64,000 nucleotides of DNA from Loktanella sp. (GTDB lineage: Bacteria > Pseudomonadota > Alphaproteobacteria > Rhodobacterales > Rhodobacteraceae): positions 1-64,000 of the forward strand of contig JAGXIQ010000112.1 of the NCBI GenBank assembly GCA_024635625.1, written 5' to 3'. Positions 52,568 through 62,302 of the stretch are shown here, one piece after another. Each line of letters opens with the position of its first letter. The stretch's first letter is position 1. Under the pieces are notes generated by a model. It saw only the letters and a list, made by a program, of their open reading frames with translations. It ran no database searches and was not told the origin of the DNA. The position numbers and the translations under genes are program-made.

Positions 52568-53719
52568 ATGGCAAAACGCGATTATTACGAGACGCTGGGC
52601 CTGCAAAAGGGTGCTGGTGCCGATGACATCAAGAAGGCCTATCGCCAAAAGGCGAAGGAATTGCACCCCGACCGCAATTCGGACAATCCCAAGGCTGAAG
52701 ACCAGTTTAAAGAGGCTAACGAAGCCTACGAAGTCCTAAAGGACGTCGACAAGAAGGCTGCTTATGACCGCTATGGTCACGCAGCTTTTGAAGGCGGAAT
52801 GGGCGGTGGAGGACGTCGTCCCGGACCGCAAGGGAACGGTGATTTTGCGTCGGCGTTCTCCGACGTGTTCGATGACCTGTTCGGCGACTTTATGGGCGGC
52901 CAGCGCGCTGGCGGCGGCGGAAGATCCCGTGCTGCCCGTGGCAACGACTTGCGCTATAACCTGCGCGTCAAGCTAGAGGACGCTTTCGCGGGTCTGCAAA
53001 AAACGATCAACGTGCCGACGGCCGTACAATGTGGCAACTGTAGCGGCACAGGGGCGGATGATGGATCAGAGCCTGTCGTCTGCCCAACGTGTTCAGGCAT
53101 GGGCAAAGTACGCGCGCAGCAGGGCTTTTTCACGGTTGAGCGGACGTGCCCGACCTGTAATGGCATGGGCCAGACCATCAAGAACCCGTGCCATGTCTGC
53201 CACGGCGCAGGTCGGGTCGAGAAAGAAAAGTCACTTTCAGTCAACATCCCGGCCGGTGTCGAAACAGGTACTCGGATCCGACTTGCGGGTGAAGGCGAAG
53301 CAGGGATGCGTGGCGGGCCTGCGGGTGATTTGTATATCTTCATAGAGGTCGCGGACCACGCGCTGTTTGAACGGGAATCCACGAACCTGTTCTGCCGCGT
53401 ACCAGTCAGTATCGCCTCTGCCGCTTTGGGCGGAGAGATCGAGGTACCGACCATCGACGGTGGGCGGTCCCGTGTGAAGATCCCCGAAGGGTCGCAATCA
53501 GGCCGTCAGATGCGCCTGCGCGGCAAGGGTATGCCCGCACTGCGCGGCGGATCGGCGGGAGACATGTTTATTGAACTGTCAGTCGAAACGCCTGTTAACC
53601 TGACCCCACGCCAACGCGAAATCCTGAAGGAATTCGATACGTTGTCTAAAGAGAACAATCCACAGGGGTCGACTTTCTTCAAGTCGGTGAAAGGTTTCTG
53701 GGATTCAATGAAAGGCTAA
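52568..53719 (+). CDS. dnaJ: Co-chaperone DnaJ
   Basis: A 383-residue Hsp40 partner of DnaK. The J domain has the HPD triad (LHPDRN near 34-39). A Gly/Phe-rich region follows (about 75-120). Four zinc-binding repeats appear as [24 protein letters not shown] and CHVCHGAG. The C-terminal substrate domains end with [14 protein letters not shown]. The ribosome site GGGGGAA lies close to the dnaK terminator. Confidence 0.97.
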   Translation: MAKRDYYETLGLQKGAGADDIKKAYRQKAKELHPDRNSDNPKAEDQFKEANEAYEVLKDVDKKAAYDRYGHAAFEGGMGGGGRRPGPQGNGDFASAFSDVFDDLFGDFMGGQRAGGGGRSRAARGNDLRYNLRVKLEDAFAGLQKTINVPTAVQCGNCSGTGADDGSEPVVCPTCSGMGKVRAQQGFFTVERTCPTCNGMGQTIKNPCHVCHGAGRVEKEKSLSVNIPAGVETGTRIRLAGEGEAGMRGGPAGDLYIFIEVADHALFERESTNLFCRVPVSIASAALGGEIEVPTIDGGRSRVKIPEGSQSGRQMRLRGKGMPALRGGSAGDMFIELSVETPVNLTPRQREILKEFDTLSKENNPQGSTFFKSVKGFWDSMKG

Positions 53720-53747
53720 ACGCGCTTTCATTTCACGACATACGAAA

Positions 53748-53781
53748 AGAAGGGTCTCTGGTTCAGTCCAGGGACCCTTCT
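53748..53781. terminator. Shared hairpin terminator of dnaJ and the DUF475 gene
   Basis: AGAAGGGTCTCTGG at 53748-53761 pairs with CCAGGGACCCTTCT at 53768-53781 with a single mismatch and a 6-base loop. The minus-strand side is followed by TTTTCGT; the plus-strand side has only a weak ATCTT. The hairpin includes the stop codon and last codons of the DUF475 gene. Confidence 0.7.
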
Positions 53782-54805
53782 ATCTTACGGGCGCGGAGCG
53801 ATGACCAGAAAGCCGCGGCGATAAAGCCTGCCCCCAGCAAACCCGTAACATATTCTGGGACATCGATCATTGTTTGGGCGAACATGATGAACGATAGGAT
53901 CAAAATTGACCAAAAGGCCCCATTTTCCAGATACTTAAACTCTGCCAGTGTACCCTTCTCGACCAGCATGATCGTCATAGAACGCACGTACATTGCGCCT
54001 ATGCCAAGACCGATGGCGATCAGCAACAAGTCTTGCGTCAGCGCAAAGGCCCCGATGACGCCGTCGAAGCTGAATGAGGCATCCAACACCTCTAGATACA
54101 AAAATGCACCAAAGCCAGCTTTGGCCGCCCCTTCCAGCACGTCATCGGACGAATCCAGAAGATATCCGATGACGTCCAGCGCCAAGAACGTGACAAGGCC
54201 AGAGATACCAGCAAACAGAAATGGCGCGACTTCTTCCTCTGGTAACATGAAGCCGACAATCAGCATCGCTGACAAGACAACCGCCATCTCAATCCCGCGA
54301 ATGTTAGAGAACCGGACAACGAACCGTTCAATTGGCGCGATCCAGTGGACTTTTTTATCCGCGTCAAAGAAGAACCGCAGCCCAACCATCATCAAAAATG
54401 CCCCGCCAAAGCCCACAATCGCGACATGGGCCTCTTCCACGATATGGGCATATTGTTCGGGAGCCGTGATAGACAGACGCAGCGCCTCCCAAGGGCCCAC
54501 ACCGGCCGCGACGACAACGATCAACAGCGGAAAAATCAGCCGCATGCCGAAAACCGCAATCAAGATGCCCCACGTTAGAAATCGACGCTGCCAGACTTCT
54601 GACATGCGCTTCAGTGTGTTGGCGTTTACGATCGCATTGTCGAAGGACAGGCTAATTTCCAGGACAGCCAAAACTGCGCCGATCAGCAGGAACGACAGGG
54701 CCCCGGGCATCCCCCCTGCAACACATAACCAAGACCGGTAGCAAGAATCAGTCCCAGAATGGTCACCACAAAGGACCAGCGGAAATAGTGCATCACGTCG
54801 TTCAC
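53763..54805 (-). pseudogene. DUF475 (TerC-like) membrane protein gene, frameshifted
   Basis: Read with one correction, this is a 347-residue protein of the DUF475/TerC-type family, matching the family length of about 350. The N-terminus, from a GTG at 54805 with AGAGG 8 bases upstream, reads MNDVMHYFRWSFVVTILGL then GYVLQGG, and hits a stop in its frame soon after. The rest (MPGALSFLLIGAVLAVLEIS, SLSFDNAIVNANTL, LDASFSFDGVIGAFAL) is in another frame. The break is at a run of six G on the coding strand (C at 54711-54716); one more G restores a single reading frame. It may be a real lesion, a phase-variable tract or a sequencing error. The family is predicted to be multi-pass membrane, with a possible metal-ion role. 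Confidence 0.85.
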
Positions 54806-54913
54806 GAAGGTATCCTCTGGTCTGCCTCCTCTCACCTAGCTGTTCCTGCGGCCATCGCAAGCACCGCACTGGTGTTAAACGTTTGTTCACCAACCCCCGT
54901 CATCATCGTGATT

Positions 54914-55675
54914 ATGACCAATGCGTTTCAAGAAGCTCTGCCATTCTTTACCCCAACTGCCTCAGATGAGGCGGCTACCAGCTTGCCCCTGGGCAACAAG
55001 CTACCATCTTACATCAAAGACCACCGCCAACGGCTGCGGTACAGGTTCCTGATCGGTGGAGCTGCGGCCCTGCCGGATTACGAACTACTCGAACTTGTTC
55101 TGTTCCGCGCAATTCCGCGCAAAGACGTCAAGCCGCTGGCACGTGCGCTGATCGACAAGTTTGGCGACTTCAACCGTGTTATCGCGGCGCCAGTGACTGG
55201 GCTACAGAAGGTGATTGGCGTCGGTGATGCCGTCGTTCTTGAACTTAAGATCGTCGAGGCAGCCGCGCACCGTATGGCACGGGGAAGGATCATGGCACGG
55301 CATGTCGTCAGCAGTTAGGATGCGTTGCTGGATTACTGCCACACGGTCATGGCACACCGGGAAACCGAACAGTTTCGCATCTTGTATCTTGATACTAAAA
55401 ATACGCTGATCGCGGATGAAGAACAGGCAAGCGGCACAATCGATCACGTGCCCGTTTACCCCCGCGAGGTCGTCAAGCGGGGGCTGGAACTAAACGCTGC
55501 ATCACTTATCCTGGTCCGCAATCACCCCTCTGGTGACCCGACGCCGTCGCAGGCGGACATCAAGACGACCGGCCAAATCGCGGCCGCGGCGCAGGCATTG
55601 GGGATCACTGTCCACGACCACCTGATTATCGGAAAGTCCCGCGAACTGTCATTTCGGGCCGAAGGATTGCTTTAG
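54914..55675 (+). pseudogene. radC: radC (JAB-domain DNA repair-associated protein), interrupted by an in-frame amber codon
   Basis: The frame starting at ATG 54914 encodes an N-terminal helix-hairpin-helix region (DYELLELVLFRAIPRKDVKP, FNRVIAAP) and runs to ARHVVSS, then TAG at 55316-55318. It continues in the same frame with [19 protein letters not shown] and the JAB/MPN metal motif [13 protein letters not shown]. At the TAG position the family usually has Trp (TGG), so a single G-to-A change explains the stop. Without it the protein would be 253 residues, normal for RadC. Restart at a TTG (55325) could make only the JAB domain. Its 3' end overlaps the convergent OmpA-fusion gene by 4 bases. 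Confidence 0.88.
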
Positions 55676-57243
55676 TCTCCGACCCAGACTTCGACCCGGC
55701 GGTTCATGCGACGGCCCCAGACGGTATCATCGCAACCCATTGGCAGGGCCTCACCGAACCCGGCGGTGCCTATCCGAACGTCTTCTGGCGTTTTGCCCAG
55801 CAAGGAAAGCAACGCTGTTTCGACGGTCACGGCGCGGGCCGCAGAAAGATCCCTATTCGGCTGCGCAGATCCTTCGCCGTCGCTGAAGCCAATAAGCATA
55901 ATTTCTCGCCCGGCATAACGTCCGTCACGAATGTCCTGCGCCAGCGTACGAAGGTTCGCGGCGGACGCGGTATCAAGGTCGGTCGTACCATTGGAAAAAC
56001 GAAAAGTCAGCGAAACGCGCGCGCGCGCTTTCATGATGCCGACCATCTCTTGTAAATCCAGCAACGAAGTATCTGGCCCTGCGATCGCAATGGCATGGGC
56101 AAAGCGCTCCCCCTGATCGTCTAAAGGGATCGGCACGACACCCCTGTCGGCCAAGCCTGCCCGTCGAACGATCAATTGGGCGGTTGGACTGCGCAACCAA
56201 TCCAAAAAGTCGCGGACAACGTCCTGCTGTCGCACCGAACGAACAAAGGCAAAAGCGGGCGTTGCCAGCGGATAGTCCTGCGTCTTGATCTCCGTCAGGC
56301 GTGGCGCTGTGGTCAGCCCGCAGGCATCGCGCAGACCCAAGGGCTGCGCCACGGCTGTGGCACCCAGCGCCGTCACACCCAAAGCACCAGCGTCGGCAGC
56401 AACAGCGGCGGCAAGATCCGCGGCGCTGGGATGTCTGACAATGCTCGGGGATGCTTTACCGGGTAACAACGCCAGAAACGCCTCTGCCTGTCCGTCGCCT
56501 TGCGGGCCAAGATGAAGCGTCAACGGCCTTTCTGGTTGGCCCAGCATTCCCCAATCCGCGACGTCGCCGGTAAATGCCTTTACCACCGCCGCAGGATCAA
56601 TTGTCCGAACCTGGTTGCGCGGTGAGACGATGACGACCAGCGCGTCACTGCCAAGGATCACGATGCGGCCCGCATCACCATTTAGGCTTACTCCTATATC
56701 TGAAGCGCGAGCGGCCTCTGCTGGACTAGGGTCGCGGAATGTTAATGCAACGTCAGTGTCGAAAGTCAGCAGATCAGCGAAGGCTTCAGCGCTTTGCGTT
56801 GGTCGTAATACAACGGTCAGCACCTGATCCCCTTCGGCATTGGTCAGGATGGAAGTTGTATGGCCATCGTCTGAACTGTCGCGTGTCAGGCTCAGGTTTC
56901 GGTCGCGCGCGTACCCATCAAGAAGCGCTGGCAGCAACAGGTTGCTTAGCAATGGCTCGCCCGTCATGCGCAGTCGCGGTGCAACATTATCGGGATGCGG
57001 GCAGTTGTCACCGACGCACGTCACCCCGGCATAGGCCAGCGTCAATGGCCCATATTGCGATTCAATTTCCAAATATGTGCCGTCGTAACCGGACGCGCGC
57101 CCAGTCAGCGTCAAGTTGCCCTGCCGCGATGTGATCGTCACCTCTTGCGCAAAAGAGGACCCCACAAAGAGCAACAGTGCGGCAAGTCCCCCTGCCGCAC
57201 TGCGCAATATGGTTATGGATCGTCGGAAAGGGTTTGGCGTCAT
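55672..57243 (-). CDS. Periplasmic phosphate-binding-like / OmpA-domain fusion protein
   Basis: A 523-residue envelope protein. Residues 1-32 are a signal peptide (ending SFAQE). The middle (about 85-385) resembles a PstS-type periplasmic binding protein ([30 protein letters not shown]). The C-terminal OmpA domain (about 415-523) should bind peptidoglycan ([42 protein letters not shown]). The fusion suggests ligand sensing anchored to the wall. Its start overlaps the stop of the upstream envelope gene (ATGA). The ligand is unknown. Confidence 0.85.
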   Translation of the reverse strand: MTPNPFRRSITILRSAAGGLAALLLFVGSSFAQEVTITSRQGNLTLTGRASGYDGTYLEIESQYGPLTLAYAGVTCVGDNCPHPDNVAPRLRMTGEPLLSNLLLPALLDGYARDRNLSLTRDSSDDGHTTSILTNAEGDQVLTVVLRPTQSAEAFADLLTFDTDVALTFRDPSPAEAARASDIGVSLNGDAGRIVILGSDALVVIVSPRNQVRTIDPAAVVKAFTGDVADWGMLGQPERPLTLHLGPQGDGQAEAFLALLPGKASPSIVRHPSAADLAAAVAADAGALGVTALGATAVAQPLGLRDACGLTTAPRLTEIKTQDYPLATPAFAFVRSVRQQDVVRDFLDWLRSPTAQLIVRRAGLADRGVVPIPLDDQGERFAHAIAIAGPDTSLLDLQEMVGIMKARARVSLTFRFSNGTTDLDTASAANLRTLAQDIRDGRYAGREIMLIGFSDGEGSAQPNRDLSAARAVTVETALLSLLGKTPEDVRIGTAGFGEALPMGCDDTVWGRRMNRRVEVWVGD

Positions 57244-58340
57244 TTCGCCGCGAGTGTCAGGTCCGCGAACATATTTTTCAACACTAGAAATTCACCAATT
57301 GCATCACATCCAGGCATGGTCATCGTCAAATCGATGGCTGATGCCGGGTGATCCGGTCCAATCTGGATGCTTTGTGCTGCTACATCACGTCCGCAGTTGC
57401 GACTGGTGATTTCTGCCTCGACGTTCAGGACGATCTGCCCGTCGCGGGCAGACTGGCCTGTGGGGTAGGTATAGACCTCTGCCAGTAGCGCCTCGTTGAC
57501 ACCTGCATCGCCCAATGTCTTCAAGAACCCGCCCTGTCCGGTTTCAGCAGCAGACAGATCACCTGTGCTGGCGGACCAGACGTGACCAGCATCATCGTAG
57601 CCGGCGCCAAATTCCAACGCATGCAGTTGCACCCCGTCTTCGCCCTGCCACTGCAAAACCGCCCGGTCTATTCCATCGAGGTCAGGCACCATGACAGAGG
57701 CAGCGGCCCCCTTGCCCGTTTTAAAATCAGCAATGAACAATGCATCCCGCGCTAGTGCAGGCACATCGACCTCGACCGTTCCGGTCTCGTCCGTGATCAA
57801 ACTAAACATCATGCCTTGATGGTGAATCGTGACGGGCGTCGAAATATGGCAGACGTCCGCCAGCTTTAACTTGACCATAGCCAACGGCTGCACTGTCGCG
57901 GTCATGACAGGCGCACAGGATGCAACCATTGGCTGCATGAGTGTCGGAGTATCGATCATCGCGTCTGTGCCGGGCGCGGCCTTACTCGTGGCGGCAACCC
58001 GTATCGGTTTTTCTTCAGCGGCGGTGGCGGCCATCGGCTTATCGGCGGCATCCGCTTTCGTTAGACGGACATCAGGCACTTGCATCGTGGGCACGGCAAT
58101 TTCCTGCGGGATCGGCGCCATGGCAATCTGGTCAACTGGTGGGCGGGCAGGGGCCGCAAACGGCGACAGACTGGCGGCGTTCACACCCGAAATATCAATC
58201 TGTGTCGACGGGCCACCAATGGGTTCATCAACCCCGATCCGCGACGCCACTGCATCGCCGTATTGCATGGCAAATCCAATGCTCAGCGCCACCGAAAATG
58301 TGGTGCCTGCAGTGATTGCTTTGCGTGTCGCAATTTTCAT
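57240..58340 (-). CDS. Uncharacterised envelope protein coupled to the OmpA-fusion gene
   Basis: A 366-residue protein that I do not recognise. Residues 1-28 form a signal peptide or anchor. A Pro/Ala-rich low-complexity region follows (about 55-140), with a compact C-terminal domain of about 220 residues containing VKLKLADVCHISTPVTIHHQ and ending in a Leu/Ala-rich tail. Cysteines are few. It lies between secA and the OmpA-fusion gene on the same strand, overlapping the latter by 4 bases, so both are probably made together. Confidence 0.78.
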   Translation of the reverse strand: MKIATRKAITAGTTFSVALSIGFAMQYGDAVASRIGVDEPIGGPSTQIDISGVNAASLSPFAAPARPPVDQIAMAPIPQEIAVPTMQVPDVRLTKADAADKPMAATAAEEKPIRVAATSKAAPGTDAMIDTPTLMQPMVASCAPVMTATVQPLAMVKLKLADVCHISTPVTIHHQGMMFSLITDETGTVEVDVPALARDALFIADFKTGKGAAASVMVPDLDGIDRAVLQWQGEDGVQLHALEFGAGYDDAGHVWSASTGDLSAAETGQGGFLKTLGDAGVNEALLAEVYTYPTGQSARDGQIVLNVEAEITSRNCGRDVAAQSIQIGPDHPASAIDLTMTMPGCDAIGEFLVLKNMFADLTLAAK

Positions 58341-58383
58341 GTGCCGTCTCCATACCCGGTTGGGGTCGCAGACATTTCTCGCC

Positions 58384-58413
58384 TGCCCCGGTGTCCAGAT
58401 GGGGACCGGGGCA
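58384..58413. other. Stem-loop between secA and the envelope operon
   Basis: TGCCCCGGT at 58384-58392 pairs with ACCGGGGCA at 58405-58413. It lies downstream of the secA stop and 44 bases before the next gene's ATG. No T-tract follows, so termination would not be canonical. Confidence 0.35.
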
Positions 58414-58444
58414 AGGAATTAACGTGACATGATTGTGGCGGGCG

Positions 58445-61159
58445 TCAGTGTGCGCCGTGGCAATGCTTGAACTTTTTGCCGGACCCGCAAGGACAGGCGT
58501 CGTTGCGCGCGGGATTACCCCATGTGCTAGGATCACCCTCAACAAAGCCCTGACGGGCCGAAGCATCACCTGGCGACTCGGCAGAGGTTGCGCGTTCGAC
58601 TGTCTCAGTCGGTGCCGGCGGTGCGGCAGCAGCCTGCTGTTGGCGCAGTTGCGCGATCATTTGCGCCTGCTGTTCTTGCGACATTGGCTTCACTTGCCCC
58701 AGCTTTTGCGTCACGTCCAAACGCAGGCTATCCAGTAGCCGTTCGAACAGCTGGAAACCTTCCGTCTTGTACTCATTCAACGGATCGCGCTGCGCATAAC
58801 CGCGGAAGCCAACGACAGAGCGGAGGTGCTCTAGCGTCACCAGATGGTCGCGCCACTTGGCGTCGATCGTCTGCAACAGAATCTGCTTTTCCAGATTGCG
58901 GATCGTTTCAGCGCCGAAAGATTCCTCTTTCTTCGCCATCGCCTCGTCAGAGGCCTGTTCGATCCGTTCGCGCATGGCATCGGCGTCAACGCCCTCTTCT
59001 TGCGCCCAACCAATCACCGGGACATCAATGCCAAGGTTCTGGATCACATCGGCATAAAGGCCCTCTGCATTCCACTGGTCGGCATAGCTACGCGGCGGCA
59101 TATGTTCATCAACCATGTCCTCGACCACCTGATGGCGCATGTCCCCGGCGATTTCGGACAAGTCGGTCGCTTCCATAATCTCGCGGCGCTGGCTAAAGAT
59201 CACCTTACGCTGCTCGTTCATCACATCGTCGAACTTTAGCAATTGCTTGCGAATGTCAAAGTTGCGGCCTTCGACCTTTGCCTGCGCGCGTTCCAGCGAT
59301 TTGTTCACCCAAGGGTGCACGATCGCCTCGCCCTCTTTCATACCTAACGTGGACAGGACCTTGTCCAAACGCTCTGAACCGAAGATGCGCATCAGATCGT
59401 CATCAAGTGACAGAAAGAACGAGGAGCGGCCGGGATCACCCTGACGGCCAGAACGACCGCGCAACTGGTTATCAATTCGACGGCTCTCGTGACGCTCTGT
59501 CGCAAGCACGTATAGGCCGCCAGCTTCTAGCACTTTGGCCTTTTCATCAGCATGCTCTGCTTCGATCCGGGCACGGATTTCATCGGGGTTCGCCTCTGGG
59601 TCGGCGTCCAGCGCTTCGATCACCTTCAGTTCGACGTTACCACCCAGCTGAATGTCAGTACCGCGACCCGCCATATTCGTGGCGATTGTCACCGCGTTCA
59701 GCTTTCCTGCATCAGCGACAATCTGCGCTTCTTGCTCGTGCTGGCGGGCGTTCAGAACGTTATGCTCCAGCCCCTCGCCTTTGAGCAGGTTTGACAGAAA
59801 TTCAGATTTCTCGATGCTGGTCGTACCGACAAGAATCGGCTGACCCTTGGCGTGGGCTTCTTTAATCTCTTTTACGACGCCCTCAAATTTTTCGCGGGCG
59901 GTCCGGTAAACTTGGTCGTGCTCGTCTTTACGCTGGATCGGTCGGTTCGTCGGCACCTCGACAACGCCAAGGCCATAGATTTCCATGAACTCGTCAGCTT
60001 CGGTCAGCGCCGTACCGGTCATGCCGCCCAGTTTGTCGTAAAGGCGGAAATAGTTTTGGAAAGTAACAGAAGCGAGCGTGACGTTCTCTGGCCGAATCGA
60101 CACGCCCTCTTTCGCCTCGATTGACTGATGCAGACCGTCAGACAGACGACGTCCCGTCATCATGCGCCCAGTAAACTCATCGATCAAAACGACCTCGTCG
60201 TTGCGGACGATGTAATCCTTATCTTTGGCATAAAGCTTGTGCGCCCGCAGTGCCTGACTGGTGTGGTGAACCAATGTGGCGCTTTCGGGATCATAAAGAG
60301 ACTGACCTTCGGGCAGCAGTCCCGCGCGGGACAATGCATCTTCTAAATAGTCGTTGCCTTCGTCGGTAAAGCTGACCGACTTCTGCTTTTCATCCAGTGT
60401 AAAATGCTCTTCGGTGATGCCCGGCACGATCTTGTCGATATCGCGGTACATCTGACTGCGATCCTGCGCAGGGCCCGAGATGATCAGTGGCGTCCGCGCT
60501 TCGTCGATCAGGATAGAGTCGACCTCGTCAACAACAGCAAAGTTATGGGCACGCTGGTACATCTGGCTAAGTTCCGACCGCATGTTGTCGCGCAGGTAGT
60601 CAAAGCCAAGCTCGTTATTGGTGCAATATGTCACGTCGCACTGGTAGGCGACCTTCTTTTCAGCGTCGGGTTGTTGCGGTACGACGACACCCGTGGTCAG
60701 ACCGAGCGCGCCATAAACCTTGCTCATCCAGTCCGCGTCGCGACGGGCGAGGTAATCGTTCACTGTGACGATGTGCACGCCCTTGCCAGACAGGGCGTTC
60801 AGATAAGCCGGAAAGGTCGCGACGAGAGTCTTCCCCTCACCTGTTTTCATCTCGGCAATGTTACCTTGATGCAAGAAAATGCCGCCCATTAACTGCGTAT
60901 CAAAGGCCCGCAGCCCCAGCGCACGGCGTGCCGCCTCGCGACAGTTTGCAAAAGCTTCGGGCAGCATGTCGTCCAGGCTTTCGCCATTTCGGGCGCGCTC
61001 CTGCAGGGCACGGGTACGGTCCTTAATTTGTTCGTCGGACAAGGCGGCGAAATCAGGCTCCAGCGCGTTGATCTTCTCGATCAAGGGCCGTACGGCTTTG
61101 ACCTTGCGGTCATTTGAGGTCCCGAAGACCTTTTTCGCAATCGTTCCAAGACCCAGCAT
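58445..61159 (-). CDS. secA: Preprotein translocase ATPase SecA
   Basis: A 904-residue motor of the Sec pathway. Walker A is [11 protein letters not shown], the DEAD-like motif [16 protein letters not shown], and helicase motifs [14 protein letters not shown] and RSGRQGDPG are intact. The C-terminus has a Pro/Ala/Gln linker and the zinc-binding SecB-contact motif ([14 protein letters not shown]). The start at 61159 has GGAGA 5 bases upstream; a longer frame from 61237 adds unrelated residues. It is divergent from the parvulin gene. Confidence 0.97.
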   Translation of the reverse strand: MLGLGTIAKKVFGTSNDRKVKAVRPLIEKINALEPDFAALSDEQIKDRTRALQERARNGESLDDMLPEAFANCREAARRALGLRAFDTQLMGGIFLHQGNIAEMKTGEGKTLVATFPAYLNALSGKGVHIVTVNDYLARRDADWMSKVYGALGLTTGVVVPQQPDAEKKVAYQCDVTYCTNNELGFDYLRDNMRSELSQMYQRAHNFAVVDEVDSILIDEARTPLIISGPAQDRSQMYRDIDKIVPGITEEHFTLDEKQKSVSFTDEGNDYLEDALSRAGLLPEGQSLYDPESATLVHHTSQALRAHKLYAKDKDYIVRNDEVVLIDEFTGRMMTGRRLSDGLHQSIEAKEGVSIRPENVTLASVTFQNYFRLYDKLGGMTGTALTEADEFMEIYGLGVVEVPTNRPIQRKDEHDQVYRTAREKFEGVVKEIKEAHAKGQPILVGTTSIEKSEFLSNLLKGEGLEHNVLNARQHEQEAQIVADAGKLNAVTIATNMAGRGTDIQLGGNVELKVIEALDADPEANPDEIRARIEAEHADEKAKVLEAGGLYVLATERHESRRIDNQLRGRSGRQGDPGRSSFFLSLDDDLMRIFGSERLDKVLSTLGMKEGEAIVHPWVNKSLERAQAKVEGRNFDIRKQLLKFDDVMNEQRKVIFSQRREIMEATDLSEIAGDMRHQVVEDMVDEHMPPRSYADQWNAEGLYADVIQNLGIDVPVIGWAQEEGVDADAMRERIEQASDEAMAKKEESFGAETIRNLEKQILLQTIDAKWRDHLVTLEHLRSVVGFRGYAQRDPLNEYKTEGFQLFERLLDSLRLDVTQKLGQVKPMSQEQQAQMIAQLRQQQAAAAPPAPTETVERATSAESPGDASARQGFVEGDPSTWGNPARNDACPCGSGKKFKHCHGAH

Positions 61160-61348
61160 GTTCTCTCCAAGCGGACTTGTGCCGCCCCTGTGATACCAAT
61201 TTGAGAGGAGGTTGCTTGTCGGCTTGCACCAAGGCACCTAAACAGGGCCCAAGACCAGCCCCCTCAAGGCTTCTATGCGATGTAAGGGGCGGGCTGATTA
61301 CTGTCAACGTTGCGCCCCGTGCGGGTGCAAGAGTGTAAGGAAGTTATA

Positions 61349-62299
61349 ATGACCCGACTAACCCACCTTCTGGGCACTGCCGCGATGGCTCTGGCCCTGA
61401 CGAGCGCCGCACAGGCGCAAGACACCACCGCGACCGACACGACGGAAGCGCCAACAACAGAAGCGCCGGCTGCTGACGCGCCCGCAACAGAGGCACCCGC
61501 AGATCTGGCCGCCGCGCCGACAGCAGACCCTGCGACCGTCGTCGCCAGCGTCGATGGTAGCGATATCACGCTAGGTCAGCTCATCATTGCTCGCAGCCAA
61601 CTGCCGCAGCAATATGACCAATTCCCCCCCGACGTGATCTTTCAAGGTGTCCTTGATCAGGTCGTCCAGCAGCAACTTTTGGCGAACAGCCTGTCCGACA
61701 CCCCAGACCGCGTCACTTGGGCACTTGCGAACGAGGAACGTTCCTTGCGCGCAGGCGAGGTCATCACAGACCTGACGGCCACAGCCGTCACCGACGAGGC
61801 GATCCAGGCCGCCTACGAAGAGATGACCGCAGCTGCGTCAGCCGATCCTGTGATGGAATGGAATGCTAGCCATCTGCTTGTCGAAACCAAGGAAGAGGCC
61901 GAGGCCGCCCAAGAGCGGATCAACGGCGGCGAAGACTTTGCGACCGTTGCTACCGAAGTCTCGACTGGCCCCTCCGGCCCCTCCGGTGGAGAGTTGGGTT
62001 GGTTCGGACCCGGCCAAATGGTTGCCGAATTTGAACAGACCGTCGAAGGCATGCAGCCCGGCGATGTGTCCGGGCCAGTTCAGACGCAGTTTGGCTGGCA
62101 CATCGTCAAGCTGAACGAGACCCGCGGAAAGCCCGTCCCACCGCTGGAAGAGGTCCAAGCCGAGATCGTTGGTGGCCTGCAAGAGGCTGTGATCCTTTCC
62201 AAGATCGAAGAGTTAAAATCAGCGGCAAAGATCACCCTGCCAGAACCCGGCGCTATTGACCCCGCCGTGTTGTCCAACCTCGACCTGCTGGAGAAGTAA
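61349..62299 (+). CDS. Periplasmic parvulin-type peptidyl-prolyl isomerase
   Basis: A 316-residue secreted foldase. The signal peptide ends at about residue 23 (AQAQ). A Thr/Glu/Ala/Pro-rich linker follows (about 24-60, repeats of TEAP), then helical SurA-like regions and the parvulin domain (ASHLLVETKEEAEAAQERI, GGELGWFGPGQMV, TQFGWHIVKLNETR). The start at 61349 has AAGGA upstream and gives the signal peptide directly. It is divergent from secA, fitting a role on exported proteins. Confidence 0.88.
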   Translation: MTRLTHLLGTAAMALALTSAAQAQDTTATDTTEAPTTEAPAADAPATEAPADLAAAPTADPATVVASVDGSDITLGQLIIARSQLPQQYDQFPPDVIFQGVLDQVVQQQLLANSLSDTPDRVTWALANEERSLRAGEVITDLTATAVTDEAIQAAYEEMTAAASADPVMEWNASHLLVETKEEAEAAQERINGGEDFATVATEVSTGPSGPSGGELGWFGPGQMVAEFEQTVEGMQPGDVSGPVQTQFGWHIVKLNETRGKPVPPLEEVQAEIVGGLQEAVILSKIEELKSAAKITLPEPGAIDPAVLSNLDLLEK

Positions 62300-62302
62300 G
62301 TC

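Noticed and set aside
51110-52666. 518-aa minus-strand open frame opposite dnaK
   Set aside because: An antisense frame of dnaK is a well-known artefact of its codon use; it has no ribosome site or motif.
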